Made by a program: the position numbers and the translations under genes. A DNA stretch of 64,000 bases from Anaerolineaceae bacterium (GTDB taxonomy: Bacteria; Chloroflexota; Anaerolineae; Aggregatilineales; Phototrophicaceae). Under the pieces are notes generated by a model. It did no database searches. It saw nothing but the letters and a program-made list of their open reading frames with translations, and was not told the origin of the DNA. Location of the stretch: positions 558,001 through 622,000 of the forward strand of contig NZXX01000001.1 of NCBI GenBank assembly GCA_002702065.1, read 5' to 3'. The number at the start of each line of letters is the position of its first letter. Position 1 is the stretch's first letter. Shown here piece after piece: positions 1 to 8,693 of the stretch.

Positions 1-10
1 CTGCCATTCT

Positions 11-1303
11 ATGGTTGCCACAACAATAGAAACTTCCAATAATCATCGTCAGCTTATTATCCCCAATGCCTATCAAACAGCCATTGCCCAATATCACCGG
101 GCTACAGAACATCTTGCGATTGATGACAACATTATCGAATTCTTGCGCTATCCGCGCCGAGAATTTACCGTGAACTTCCCGGTGCGCCGGGACAATGGTA
201 AAGTCGACATGTTTACCGGTTACCGCGTGCATCACAGCACCGTGCTGGGGCCATCGAAAGGTGGTATCCGTTACAGCACCGATGTCACACTGGATGAGGT
301 ACGCGCACTTGCGATGTGGATGTCGTGGAAATGTGCGCTGGTGAATATTCCGTATGGCGGCGCAAAAGGCGGCGTCATCGTGAACCCCAAAGAGTTAAGC
401 CAGGCGGAACTGGAACGCCTGACACGCCGCTACGCATCAGAACTTATTCCACTGATTAGCCCCCACTCCGACATTCCCGCGCCCGATATGGGCACCAACG
501 AGCAGGTTATGGCGTGGATCATGGACACCTACAGCATGACCGCTGGCTATTCGGTGCCGGCCATCGTCACGGGCAAGCCGATTATCATCGGGGGCAGCCA
601 GGGGCGAACCGAAGCCACCGGACGCGGGGTCATTATCGCCATGATGGAGTCGCTCAAGCAGCGCGGGCAGGGCAACCGTACCGATATTTCCGTCGTGATT
701 CAGGGTTTTGGCAATGTCGGGTCCAATGCAGCTGTCTACGCGCATGAACTCGGTTTTCGGGTGATCGCCGTGAGTGATGTGAACGGCGGCGTGTACAACC
801 CGGATGGGCTGGACATTCCTGAAGTACGGGACTACTGCCAGGAGAATGGCGGTGTCATGCACTATCCTGGCGGCGAACCCGTAAGCAATGCCGATCTGCT
901 GACCCTGCCGTGCGACATCCTCATCCCGGCAGCGATGGAAGGTCAGATTACGGCCAGTAACGCCAGCGATATTCAGGCAGATATCATCGTCGAAGCTGCC
1001 AACGGGCCGACCACACCCGATGCCGATGATATTCTGAATGACCGCGGTATCATGATCGTGCCCGATATTCTCGCCAATGCGGGTGGTGTCATCGTCTCGT
1101 ATTTCGAGTGGGTGCAGGACCTTCAAGCGTTCTCCTGGGATAAAGATGAGGTCTTCCGCCAGCTTCAGCGCATTATGGTGCGCGCCTATGATGAAACCAG
1201 TAACATGGCGGAAAAACATCACGTTGATATGCGGATGGCGGCCCAGATGACGGCGATCCTGCGGGTGGCCGAAGCTATGAAAACACGCGGTTTTTATCCG
1301 TAA
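11..1303 (+). CDS. gdhA: Glutamate dehydrogenase (Glu/Leu/Phe/Val family)
   Basis: NAD(P)-dependent oxidative deamination of glutamate to 2-oxoglutarate and ammonia in the cytoplasm, linking carbon and nitrogen metabolism. At 430 aa it has the normal length of the short hexameric family. Visible motifs are the substrate-site GPSKGGIRY at about residues 80-88, the glycine-rich PYGGAKGG with nearby catalytic lysines at 107-121, PAPDMGT at 156-162, and the Rossmann dinucleotide loop GFGNVGS at 232-238. The ATG at base 11 begins a plausible N-terminus, but the promoter lies outside the window. A strong hairpin terminator follows at 1335-1358, so it is probably the last or only gene of its unit. 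Cofactor preference cannot be read with confidence. Confidence 0.95.
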   Translation: MVATTIETSNNHRQLIIPNAYQTAIAQYHRATEHLAIDDNIIEFLRYPRREFTVNFPVRRDNGKVDMFTGYRVHHSTVLGPSKGGIRYSTDVTLDEVRALAMWMSWKCALVNIPYGGAKGGVIVNPKELSQAELERLTRRYASELIPLISPHSDIPAPDMGTNEQVMAWIMDTYSMTAGYSVPAIVTGKPIIIGGSQGRTEATGRGVIIAMMESLKQRGQGNRTDISVVIQGFGNVGSNAAVYAHELGFRVIAVSDVNGGVYNPDGLDIPEVRDYCQENGGVMHYPGGEPVSNADLLTLPCDILIPAAMEGQITASNASDIQADIIVEAANGPTTPDADDILNDRGIMIVPDILANAGGVIVSYFEWVQDLQAFSWDKDEVFRQLQRIMVRAYDETSNMAEKHHVDMRMAAQMTAILRVAEAMKTRGFYP

Positions 1304-1334
1304 TCCCGCGCCGCACCATTTCATGTGGTTCACA

Positions 1335-1358
1335 GGGTCGCCGCACGGCGGCCCTTTT
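1335..1358 (+). terminator. Rho-independent terminator after gdhA
   Basis: Nine-base arms 1335-1343 and 1346-1354 pair fully, with one G-T wobble, around a tiny loop. TTTTCTTTC follows. It lies 32 bases after the gdhA stop. Confidence 0.8.
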
Positions 1359-1495
1359 CTTTCAGCAAATTATACGAAAAGCTGGCGTGGCGGCGGCCCA
1401 CCCCCTAAGCTACAGGCTGGCATGTACGAACCTTTGTTCAGCAACGCTGCACCGGGTTTTGTGTTACAGTATTCAAAATCCGAAGGCCATCACGC

Positions 1496-3631
1496 ATGAA
1501 ACTGATCGGACAACTCATCGACAAACTGGGACACAGCTCGGCGGATCAGACGCCGACCAGCCAGACCACACGCAGACTGGTTGAAGAGGGACAATGGGCC
1601 AAACGCGCCGAAGACTATGGCCGTGCCCTGGAGAAATTTAACGAAGCCGAACAACTGGCGGAGTCCAATGGCGACACCGCTGCTCATGCGCTTATCATCC
1701 TGCACCGTGCCGATACGCTGATTGCACAGCAGCGCTGGACCGAAGCGGAAGGAATCCTGCTGCAACTGCGGCGTGATGCCCAGGTAAACAGTCACCGCGC
1801 TCAGCTCAGTTATGCGCTGGTCACTCTCGGAACGCTCGAACAGGGCAGGGCCAACTGGGACGAAGCACGAGCCTACTATGAACAGGCCTTAAAGGTCGCG
1901 CGTGCTGCCGTCAGCCTGGGTGGGGAAGGGCGGGCGATGGCGCATCTGGCAGACACTTACCTGCACGAGCAGAATGCCAGTTATGCGGTACATTTGCTGC
2001 GCGAAGCCCTGCCGAAACTCAACCTTAGCGGCGATATTGAACTCAGCAGTTATTTTGTCGGCCAACTGGGCAACGGGTTGATTCAGACGGGTAACGAAAG
2101 CGAAGGCGAACGCCTGATGTACCGGGCGCTGCGCATTGCCGAGCAGATGAAATATCGCCGGTTCGAGCGCTACTGGTCACTTGCACTGGCCGAACGCGCC
2201 ACCAGTAACCTGCATTATCAGGACGCCCTGCGGTTATACGAGCAGGCGCTGCCCCTGTTCAATGCTGATACGCCGGGCAAAGCCGAAGTCCTGTGCGAAG
2301 CCAGCCGCATCAGCCTGTATCAGGGCAACCTCGATCATGCGCTGGATTATGCGCAGCAGGCTGTTGACAGCGCGACTGGTGAAGCCGCCAATGCACTGGC
2401 CAGTGGTACGCTGGGTATGGCCTTGCGTGCCAGTGGGCGCCATGCCGACGCTATCCCGCATCTGGAACAAGCCGCGCAGCATCTGGAAACCGAGCCAATC
2501 GCCAGCCCGCTGCGGCTGGAGATCATGCGCAATCTGGCAACGGCACGGGCCGAAGCCGGCAGCACCGACGAGGCACTGACGATCTATCGCAATTTGTTGG
2601 CCGCAACGGCTGAACTGCCGCTGGAGCAGGCACAGACCTATCTGGAGATTGGCCTGCTGCACGAAAAACGGCGCGATATGGAATCCGCTATCGACGCCTG
2701 GAAATCCGCCCTGGCACTCTATGAAGGCGAACATTATTACGCGCAGGTCGCCCGCCTGTACTGCGACATTGGCGGTGCGCGGCGTTTTCTGGGGCAGGGC
2801 AAGCGCGCTCTGAAAGAGTACGAACAGGCGTTGATGATCCTCAGTTCGGTGGATGACTGGAGCACACGCGGCGTCGTCGTTTCCAACGCGGCCATCGCTT
2901 ACGCGGATATGGGGGATACGGAATCTGCCGAAGCGTTCTTCAACGAATCCATCGACATTGCCAACCGGCTGCAAGATTACACCGCCGAGACAACCCGCCG
3001 GGGCAATTACGGCTGGTTTCTGCTGTCGACCGGACGCCCACAGCGCGCGCTGGTCATGCTGGAACAGGCGCTGCGGATCAGCCGCCAGCAAGGGCTGCTG
3101 CTTCAGGTCGCTATCCAGACAGACAATCTCGGCCTGGCATACGATGCCCTGCGCGAATATACGGTTGCGCTGCAATATCATCGCGACGCGCTGGAAATGA
3201 TTCACGAATTGAAGAACCCGCACTGGCAGAGTATGATCCAGATCAACCTGGGCAATACACTGATCCACATGGCGGATACCAGTGCTGCCGGCAGCCTGTT
3301 TGCCGAAGCGTTGGATCGCGGACGCCAGCTGGTGGATATTCAGGTTATTGTGCGTGCGCTGATCGGACAGGCACGGCTGGCCCTGCTGGAAGAACAGCCG
3401 CAAAATGCGGACCATCTGTTGCAGGAAGCGATTCAACTGGCACGCCGGGCTGATATGCGCCGCCCGCTGGCCGAAGCGCTGCAAATCTACAGCGAACAAC
3501 AGGCGTCGCTCAACCAGTTTGAACAGTCAGTCACCCTGTGGGATGAAGCGCAGAAGCTGTTCACGATCCTTCAGATGCCGCAGGCCGATCTGGAACCCGA
3601 CTGGCTGAAAGACCCGGCTGTCGAACCATAA
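1496..3631 (+). CDS. Large TPR-repeat protein
   Basis: Soluble 711-aa protein built almost entirely of tetratricopeptide repeats. Repeated helix pairs carry the A..A/Y.....A..YEQAL spacing, for example around residues 100-140, 240-260 and 430-450. No signal peptide, membrane segment or catalytic domain is visible, so it is probably a scaffold for protein-protein contacts; the partner is unknown. The ATG at 1496 has GAAGG about ten bases upstream. A GT1 glycosyltransferase follows on the same strand after 78 bases, but nothing ties the two functionally. The repeat fold is clear, the role is not. Confidence 0.85.
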   Translation: MKLIGQLIDKLGHSSADQTPTSQTTRRLVEEGQWAKRAEDYGRALEKFNEAEQLAESNGDTAAHALIILHRADTLIAQQRWTEAEGILLQLRRDAQVNSHRAQLSYALVTLGTLEQGRANWDEARAYYEQALKVARAAVSLGGEGRAMAHLADTYLHEQNASYAVHLLREALPKLNLSGDIELSSYFVGQLGNGLIQTGNESEGERLMYRALRIAEQMKYRRFERYWSLALAERATSNLHYQDALRLYEQALPLFNADTPGKAEVLCEASRISLYQGNLDHALDYAQQAVDSATGEAANALASGTLGMALRASGRHADAIPHLEQAAQHLETEPIASPLRLEIMRNLATARAEAGSTDEALTIYRNLLAATAELPLEQAQTYLEIGLLHEKRRDMESAIDAWKSALALYEGEHYYAQVARLYCDIGGARRFLGQGKRALKEYEQALMILSSVDDWSTRGVVVSNAAIAYADMGDTESAEAFFNESIDIANRLQDYTAETTRRGNYGWFLLSTGRPQRALVMLEQALRISRQQGLLLQVAIQTDNLGLAYDALREYTVALQYHRDALEMIHELKNPHWQSMIQINLGNTLIHMADTSAAGSLFAEALDRGRQLVDIQVIVRALIGQARLALLEEQPQNADHLLQEAIQLARRADMRRPLAEALQIYSEQQASLNQFEQSVTLWDEAQKLFTILQMPQADLEPDWLKDPAVEP

Positions 3632-3709
3632 CCATAGGCCGCACTGTCCGGCCCTGGGGTCCCCCGGTACAATAAGCATACGACTATTCAAAGAAACGAT
3701 TCGCCAAAC

Positions 3710-4951
3710 ATGACTCATATCTGGTTTGTTTCCGCCCCGCTGTTTGGGCATCTGGATTGGGGCGGCTTGCTCAAGACGGCGCAGGAGCTGCACGCGCGCG
3801 GCCATCAGGTCACCTGGGTCAGCGGTCAGCCGGTAGCCGGGGCCATCACGCAGGCAGGCATCCCCTTCGCCCCTGTATCCCACACGGGCTGGCTGTGGCC
3901 ACCCCCGCCCGCGCCTGCTCTCGACCAGATTCCGCCGCAAGAGGCGGTCATGCTGCGCTACCGGCGTGCGCTGGATACGTGGCTGACGGAAGACCTGATT
4001 ATCGAAGGTGTGGATGCGCTGGTCGATCTGGCGGCGGCTATCGGCAAACCGGACCTGCTGGTGTGTGACCCATTTCTGACGGCTGCGGCACTGGCTGCCG
4101 AAAAGCTGGATGTGCCGCTGGCGGTGGGCGGCTGGCCGGCCCAGAGCGATTTGAACGCCGAGCGTATGTATCCGGTGCAGCAGTCGTTGGGCGAAGAAAG
4201 CCAGGCACGTTTGCGACGGTTGCAGGCGCATTTCGGCTTGGACGGCGTCAATTTCTCCAAAGGCCCGACCCCCTCGATTGTCAGCCCGCACCAGCATATC
4301 AGCTACTTTACCGAGAGCTGGTATCAGGCCGAGAGCACCACGCTGCTGCCGCAGAATGCCTTTGTCGGCGGCCAACCGACGCCACCGCAAGATGAACCGC
4401 CGCAGTGGCTGACCGATATTCCGTCAAATCAACCGCTGGCGCTCATCACGCTGGGCAGCGTCTTTACCGGTGATCTGGGCTTCTTTGGCTGGGCTGCGCA
4501 CGCCGTTGCCCGGCTTGGCCTGCTGCCGATTGTGGTCATTGGCTGGAATCCGATTGAGCCAGCGGCCAAGGCGGAACTGATCAAAGCGCTGCCCGGTCAC
4601 ACGCGCTTGCTCAATTGGGTGGACTTTAATCATGTTCTGCCGCGAACCCGGCTGATGATTCAGCATGGTGGCATGGGCACCACGCACGCGGCGGTGGTTC
4701 ACGGCATCCCGCAGATCGTCGTCCCTCATGCGGCGGATCAGCGCGGGCAGGCACGGCGGGGGGCGCAGGCCAAAATCGGCCTTAACTTGTCGGCGCATGA
4801 CGTGCGCAACGGGGGCTTGCTTGAAGGCGCGCGCGCTATCCTGTCTAACCAGCGGGTGCTGGACAATGCCCGGCAGTTGGCCGCCGATATGGCTGCGCTG
4901 GGTGGCCCAGAACGAGCCGCTGATCTGCTGCTGGCGATCTGCAATGCTTAA
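3710..4951 (+). CDS. GT1-family glycosyltransferase (MGT/UGT-like)
   Basis: Probable NDP-sugar-dependent glycosyltransferase of the GT-B fold, 413 aa, of the macrolide/natural-product (MGT) type. The N-terminal acceptor domain opens with a beta strand and GHLDW loop typical of the family (FVSAPLFGHLDWGGLL). The C-terminal donor-binding signature HGGMGTTHAAVVHGIP lies near residues 318-333, followed by the PHAADQRGQA element that matches the usual P...DQ..NA. The acceptor cannot be predicted; these enzymes act on lipids, flavonoids, macrolides or carotenoids. It sits between two TPR genes, which gives no pathway clue. Confidence 0.85.
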   Translation: MTHIWFVSAPLFGHLDWGGLLKTAQELHARGHQVTWVSGQPVAGAITQAGIPFAPVSHTGWLWPPPPAPALDQIPPQEAVMLRYRRALDTWLTEDLIIEGVDALVDLAAAIGKPDLLVCDPFLTAAALAAEKLDVPLAVGGWPAQSDLNAERMYPVQQSLGEESQARLRRLQAHFGLDGVNFSKGPTPSIVSPHQHISYFTESWYQAESTTLLPQNAFVGGQPTPPQDEPPQWLTDIPSNQPLALITLGSVFTGDLGFFGWAAHAVARLGLLPIVVIGWNPIEPAAKAELIKALPGHTRLLNWVDFNHVLPRTRLMIQHGGMGTTHAAVVHGIPQIVVPHAADQRGQARRGAQAKIGLNLSAHDVRNGGLLEGARAILSNQRVLDNARQLAADMAALGGPERAADLLLAICNA

Positions 4952-5045
4952 ATATTGACCACATTCATCCAGATGGCTGGTCAATTGTCGATTGAACGAC
5001 ATACAATAGAGGAGATGTCTCCGCACAATATTGAAGGTTTAGCGG

Positions 5046-6341
5046 ATGAAAAGATTTATTGCAGGGTTCCTCATGCTGATAAGTACGCTGTCTGCCGTGC
5101 CGCTGCGCGCGCAGACGGATTGTGCCTATAATCAGCTTTCCACTGATAATCCGACCAGCCTCTACTATCACCTGTGGCAGCTAACCGACCCTGCCCTGCC
5201 AGCGGCACCGGCCCTCGTCGATACTTACTTTCGCATTGGCGAAATTATGGCGGCGGCCAATCGCTATGATCCGGCAATCAATTTTCTGAGCAATGGTATC
5301 CAACTGGCAGAATCGACCATTAATGCGCAGTTTGCTGCCGCGCAGTTCAGTGATGATGAATCAACCCGCCGTGATACCTATCTCGGTATTCTGGCGCTGT
5401 ATACGCCGCTGTCGCGGGCCTATTTTCAGCGCGGACTGGCAAATGCTGCACTGGGTGACATGGACTCTGCCATTGATGATTTCACCCAATCCCTCAATTA
5501 TGACCCCCGGTTTGCCGACGCCTACCACAGCCGTGGCACGGTTCAGTTCGAGCATGCCCGACCACAGCACGCCATTGCCGACCTGACCTGTGCCATTGGG
5601 TTGCAGCCGGATGAAGCCCTGCATTATCAGCATCGCGGCTGGGCTTACGAACAGCTCGGCAACCTTGATCAGGCTCTGGCAGACTATAATCAGACGCTGC
5701 TGCTGAATCCGAATAACACGCTCGCCTATGTGAATCGCGGGAGTATTTACCGGCAGTTTGGGGACTATGCGCTGGCGACGCAGGACTACAATCGCGCGCT
5801 GGCACTCAAGCCGAATCAGGTGGCTGCGTATAACAACAGAGGATTGACCTGGGCTGCTCAGGGGTTATATGACCGGGCGTTGATGGACTATGATGCTGCC
5901 CTTGCGCTGGAACCGGCGAATGCGGCAGTGCTGAACAATCGCGCCTGGGCCAGCTTCAAGATGGGTGCGACCACGCAGGCGGTGATTGATGCGACCCGCG
6001 CTATTTTCGCTGCACCGGACGACCCGGCTGGCTATCGCAATCGGGCATGGTTCTACTTCCAGAGTGAGAACTATGTGCAGGCGCTGCAAGACTATAATAC
6101 GGTGCTGAACCTCGATCCGCTGGATGCCGAGTCGTTCAACCAGCGTGGACTGACCCATATGGCGCTGGACCGTGATGCGCAAGCCGTAACCGACTTTACC
6201 CGTGCGATTAACCTCGATCCGGATTTTGCTGCTGCTTATGGCAACCGGGCACGCGCCTATCTGTCGCTGGGGAATCCGGCGCTGGCACTGGCCGACAGCC
6301 TGCGCTGGACGGAACTGCTGCGCGACGATGCAGGCAGCTAA
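5046..6341 (+). CDS. Secreted TPR-repeat protein
   Basis: 431-aa protein with a clear signal peptide (KR followed by a hydrophobic stretch, cleavage near AQA/T at residues 23-25), so it is exported. The rest is about nine canonical TPR units with the periodic phrases A..DF..AL.LDP and YNNRG, such as residues 130-160, 195-225 and 230-260. Such proteins act outside the membrane as assembly platforms; no enzyme domain is seen. Start ATG at 5046 follows AGGTTTAGCGG. A TACAAT -10-like hexamer lies at 5002-5007. Its 3' end overlaps the convergent methyltransferase gene by four bases. Confidence 0.85.
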   Translation: MKRFIAGFLMLISTLSAVPLRAQTDCAYNQLSTDNPTSLYYHLWQLTDPALPAAPALVDTYFRIGEIMAAANRYDPAINFLSNGIQLAESTINAQFAAAQFSDDESTRRDTYLGILALYTPLSRAYFQRGLANAALGDMDSAIDDFTQSLNYDPRFADAYHSRGTVQFEHARPQHAIADLTCAIGLQPDEALHYQHRGWAYEQLGNLDQALADYNQTLLLNPNNTLAYVNRGSIYRQFGDYALATQDYNRALALKPNQVAAYNNRGLTWAAQGLYDRALMDYDAALALEPANAAVLNNRAWASFKMGATTQAVIDATRAIFAAPDDPAGYRNRAWFYFQSENYVQALQDYNTVLNLDPLDAESFNQRGLTHMALDRDAQAVTDFTRAINLDPDFAAAYGNRARAYLSLGNPALALADSLRWTELLRDDAGS

Positions 6342-7114
6342 GAATTGGACGAAGCACTGCGGCCCTGAATAATCAGGTGTGTCTGCACGTACAGCGCGTC
6401 GGGTGTGCCCACCGCAGCCGAGCGCAGATGTTCCCTGACCCTGTCCGGTGCCTGCTTCAGCATGAGGTGCAAGCGCTCGACCACATACGGGCTGCAAGCC
6501 TGCTGTTCCACCCACGCCGCCAGCCCGATGACATGCTCGATTGCCTCGGTATGGGTCACAGTCAGCCCTGCATCGAGCAGCATCCCCTGCCATTCATAGC
6601 CCGCATAGCAGCGCTGATGGCTGGGGTCGCGCAGCCGATAAAACGAATCGACATAACGGGCCGCCCGTTCATCATCCGGCACGGTCAAATCCTGCACCAG
6701 CAGCGTTCCACCCGGTTTGAGTACACGCACACTTTCGGTTACAAAGCGGAACACATCCGGGAAATGATGGGGGGCGATGCGGCACGTCACCAGATCAAAC
6801 GAGGCATCCGCAAAAGCCAGATTTTCGGCGTCCGCCGCGACAAACTCCACATTGGGCGCATCAACCGTCTGGCCCGCCGCCCGCATCATGGGCAGCGACA
6901 AATCCGTTGCGATGACCTGCCGGACGTGCGGGGCGAAGGTGCGTGCCATGTGCCCGCCGCCGGTTGCCACATCCAGCATTTGCCAGCCGTTTTGGGGCTG
7001 CGCCAGTTCCACCAGCCGGGCCAGTTCTGCCCCCCTGGCGTGGCGTTCGCTGTCGACATACTGCTGCGCAAACTGGCTGAATCGTGCCTCTGCCTGAGCT
7101 TTCACCGATGACAT
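6338..7114 (-). CDS. SAM-dependent class I methyltransferase (UbiE-like)
   Basis: 258-aa Rossmann-type methyltransferase. The SAM-binding motif I MLDVATGGGHMA lies at about residues 46-57, the acidic motif II IATDLS at about 69-74, and the motif with VAADAENLAF at about 92-101 marks the adenine pocket. The V.KPGG strand/turn common to UbiE/COQ5-like enzymes is present near residue 140. The substrate is unknown. It is convergent with the TPR gene and divergent from queG, so it is probably a single-gene unit. The start ATG at 7114 has only a weak AGGG ribosome site. Confidence 0.88.
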   Translation of the reverse strand: MSSVKAQAEARFSQFAQQYVDSERHARGAELARLVELAQPQNGWQMLDVATGGGHMARTFAPHVRQVIATDLSLPMMRAAGQTVDAPNVEFVAADAENLAFADASFDLVTCRIAPHHFPDVFRFVTESVRVLKPGGTLLVQDLTVPDDERAARYVDSFYRLRDPSHQRCYAGYEWQGMLLDAGLTVTHTEAIEHVIGLAAWVEQQACSPYVVERLHLMLKQAPDRVREHLRSAAVGTPDALYVQTHLIIQGRSASSNS

Positions 7115-7209
7115 AGGAAACCCTGCTGTTTATAATGACACCAGCATGATACATCAGGGTAACCCATGCTCAAGAGTCAAACCACCATTTACGCCATCAA
7201 TCTGCCGCA

Positions 7210-8343
7210 ATGACCTTCCCGGCAGAACAACTCCGACAGCACGCCCGTCAACTGGGTTTTAACCTCGTCGGCATTACCCCCGCCCGCCCATCACCCACAC
7301 TCAACGCCTATTTTCGCTGGATCGAACAGGGGATGCAGGGCAGCATGGGCTACATGGCCCGTCCAGACCGTCAGGTCCGCCGCCGTGACATGAATGTGAT
7401 CCTGCCCGGCGTGCAGTCGGTGATTATGGTGGGGGTGGATTACCGGACAGAAGCCGTTCCCGATACCGTCCTGCACGACCCGGCCCGCGGACGAATCGCC
7501 TCGTATGCCTGGAACCTCGATTATCATGACCTGCTGACGCCGCGGCTGGAAAAACTGGCCAAATGGTTGCACACGGAAAGCCGTTCAGCGATGCAGCACC
7601 GGGTGTACGTCGATACCGGCGCGATCCTCGAACGCAGCCATGCCCAGCAGGCCGGTATGGGCTTCATCGGCAAGAACACCATGCTGATTCATCCGCACCG
7701 GGGCAGCTATTTTTTTCTGGGGGAAATCCTCACCGATCTGGTCTTTGACGACTATGACCGTGCCGGACGCGCGACGATGTGCGGCACCTGCACGCGCTGT
7801 CTGAATGCCTGCCCGACAGACGCGTTTCCGCAGCCACATGTCCTCGACGCCCGCCGCTGCATCAGCTACCTGACGATCGAGCACAAAGGCTGGATCGACC
7901 GTGACCTGCGCCCACTGATGGGCAACTGGCTGTATGGCTGTGACGTTTGCCAGGAGGTGTGCCCGTTCCAGCGTTTCGCGCCTGAAACCACCGAACCAGC
8001 CTTTCGGCCACCAGACTATAATCGTGTCGCCCCCCGGCTGGTCGATGTGCTGCAACTGGACGACGCGGCATTTAAGGCACAGTATCAGGATTCACCCATC
8101 TATCGCATCAAGCGCGAACGGCTGGTACGCAATGCCAGCATCGCCGCTGCCAATGGGCGTATCGAGGAATCGGTTCCGCTGCTGACCAAATTGCTGGGTG
8201 ATCCGGCGCCGATCGTGCGTGGTCATGCGGTGTGGGCGCTGTGGCAGATCGCCGGGGACGCGGCTCGTACGGCGCTGTTGGCGCTTGCTGATCGGGAAGT
8301 GGAAGTGCACGTTCGCGCTGAACTAAGTGCACTTCCATTATAG
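7210..8343 (+). CDS. queG: Epoxyqueuosine reductase
   Basis: Cobalamin- and Fe-S-dependent enzyme for the last step of tRNA queuosine synthesis, reducing epoxyqueuosine to queuosine at position 34. The 377-aa length is typical. Two ferredoxin-type [4Fe-4S] motifs are visible: CGTCTRCLNACP starting near residue 191 and CDVCQEVCP starting near 244. The N-terminal nitroreductase-like substrate domain includes the GFIGKNT element. The C-terminal 80 residues look like HEAT-type helices. No other queuosine genes are nearby. It is followed after 77 bases by the metallochaperone gene, which has its own promoter-like palindrome. Confidence 0.95.
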   Translation: MTFPAEQLRQHARQLGFNLVGITPARPSPTLNAYFRWIEQGMQGSMGYMARPDRQVRRRDMNVILPGVQSVIMVGVDYRTEAVPDTVLHDPARGRIASYAWNLDYHDLLTPRLEKLAKWLHTESRSAMQHRVYVDTGAILERSHAQQAGMGFIGKNTMLIHPHRGSYFFLGEILTDLVFDDYDRAGRATMCGTCTRCLNACPTDAFPQPHVLDARRCISYLTIEHKGWIDRDLRPLMGNWLYGCDVCQEVCPFQRFAPETTEPAFRPPDYNRVAPRLVDVLQLDDAAFKAQYQDSPIYRIKRERLVRNASIAAANGRIEESVPLLTKLLGDPAPIVRGHAVWALWQIAGDAARTALLALADREVEVHVRAELSALPL

Positions 8344-8360
8344 AAAATTGGCGCTAGCCA

Positions 8361-8383
8361 ATATACCCCTATGGGTATATAAT
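8361..8383 (+). promoter_or_regulatory. CsoR-type palindrome overlapping a TATAAT box
   Basis: Perfect inverted repeat: ATATACCC at 8361-8368 and GGGTATAT at 8373-8380 around CTAT. The ATACCCC..GGGTAT core resembles operators of CsoR-family copper repressors. TATAAT at 8378-8383 overlaps its right arm, so a bound repressor would occlude the promoter. No convincing -35 box is present 17 bases upstream (TAGCCA). No csoR gene is in the window; the repressor would have to be encoded elsewhere. Confidence 0.55.
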
Positions 8384-8420
8384 CAATGTTGATCTTGTTC
8401 ATTGGTGAGGAGGTTTTCCT

Positions 8421-8633
8421 ATGGCAAGCAAAACGTTTACGGTACCCAATATCGGTTGCGATGGCTGCGTGCGGACCATCAAAAATGAGTTGTCTCAGAT
8501 CAATGGCGTGCAAAAAGTGGATGCCGCTGTCGATACCCGCGCGGTGACGGTTGAATGGGGTGATCCGGCTGATTGGCAGCAGATTGTCGCTACCCTCAAA
8601 GACATTGACTACGCGCCCGCCGAGACAGCCTGA
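8421..8633 (+). CDS. Heavy-metal-associated (HMA) domain protein, CopZ-like
   Basis: 70-aa single-domain metallochaperone of the ferredoxin-like beta-alpha-beta-beta-alpha-beta fold. The metal-binding CxxC motif occurs as GCDGC at residues 14-18. The usual MxCxxC methionine is replaced by isoleucine (NIGCDGC), which is tolerated in the family. It probably carries Cu(I) to an export ATPase, but no such ATPase is adjacent. GGTGAGGAGG at 8404-8413 is a strong ribosome site seven bases before ATG. It is flanked by a CsoR-like operator upstream and a terminator downstream, so it is a self-contained metal-responsive unit. Confidence 0.88.
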   Translation: MASKTFTVPNIGCDGCVRTIKNELSQINGVQKVDAAVDTRAVTVEWGDPADWQQIVATLKDIDYAPAETA

Positions 8634-8654
8634 CACGGCACGCGTTCATTTACC

Positions 8655-8678
8655 GGGACTCCTCTGGAGTCCTTTTTT
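8655..8678 (+). terminator. Rho-independent terminator after the copZ-like gene
   Basis: Perfect stem GGACTCC (8656-8662) with GGAGTCC (8666-8672), three-base loop, then six T at 8673-8678. Confidence 0.85.
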
Positions 8679-8693
8679 ATTTTCTCAATCGGA

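Noticed and set aside
2234..3499. 421-aa open frame opposite the large TPR gene
   Set aside because: Antisense shadow of a GC-rich TPR gene; no ribosome site, and no sensible protein features.
6377..7111. 244-aa open frame opposite the methyltransferase
   Set aside because: The minus strand has intact SAM-binding motifs; the plus-strand frame is a composition artefact.
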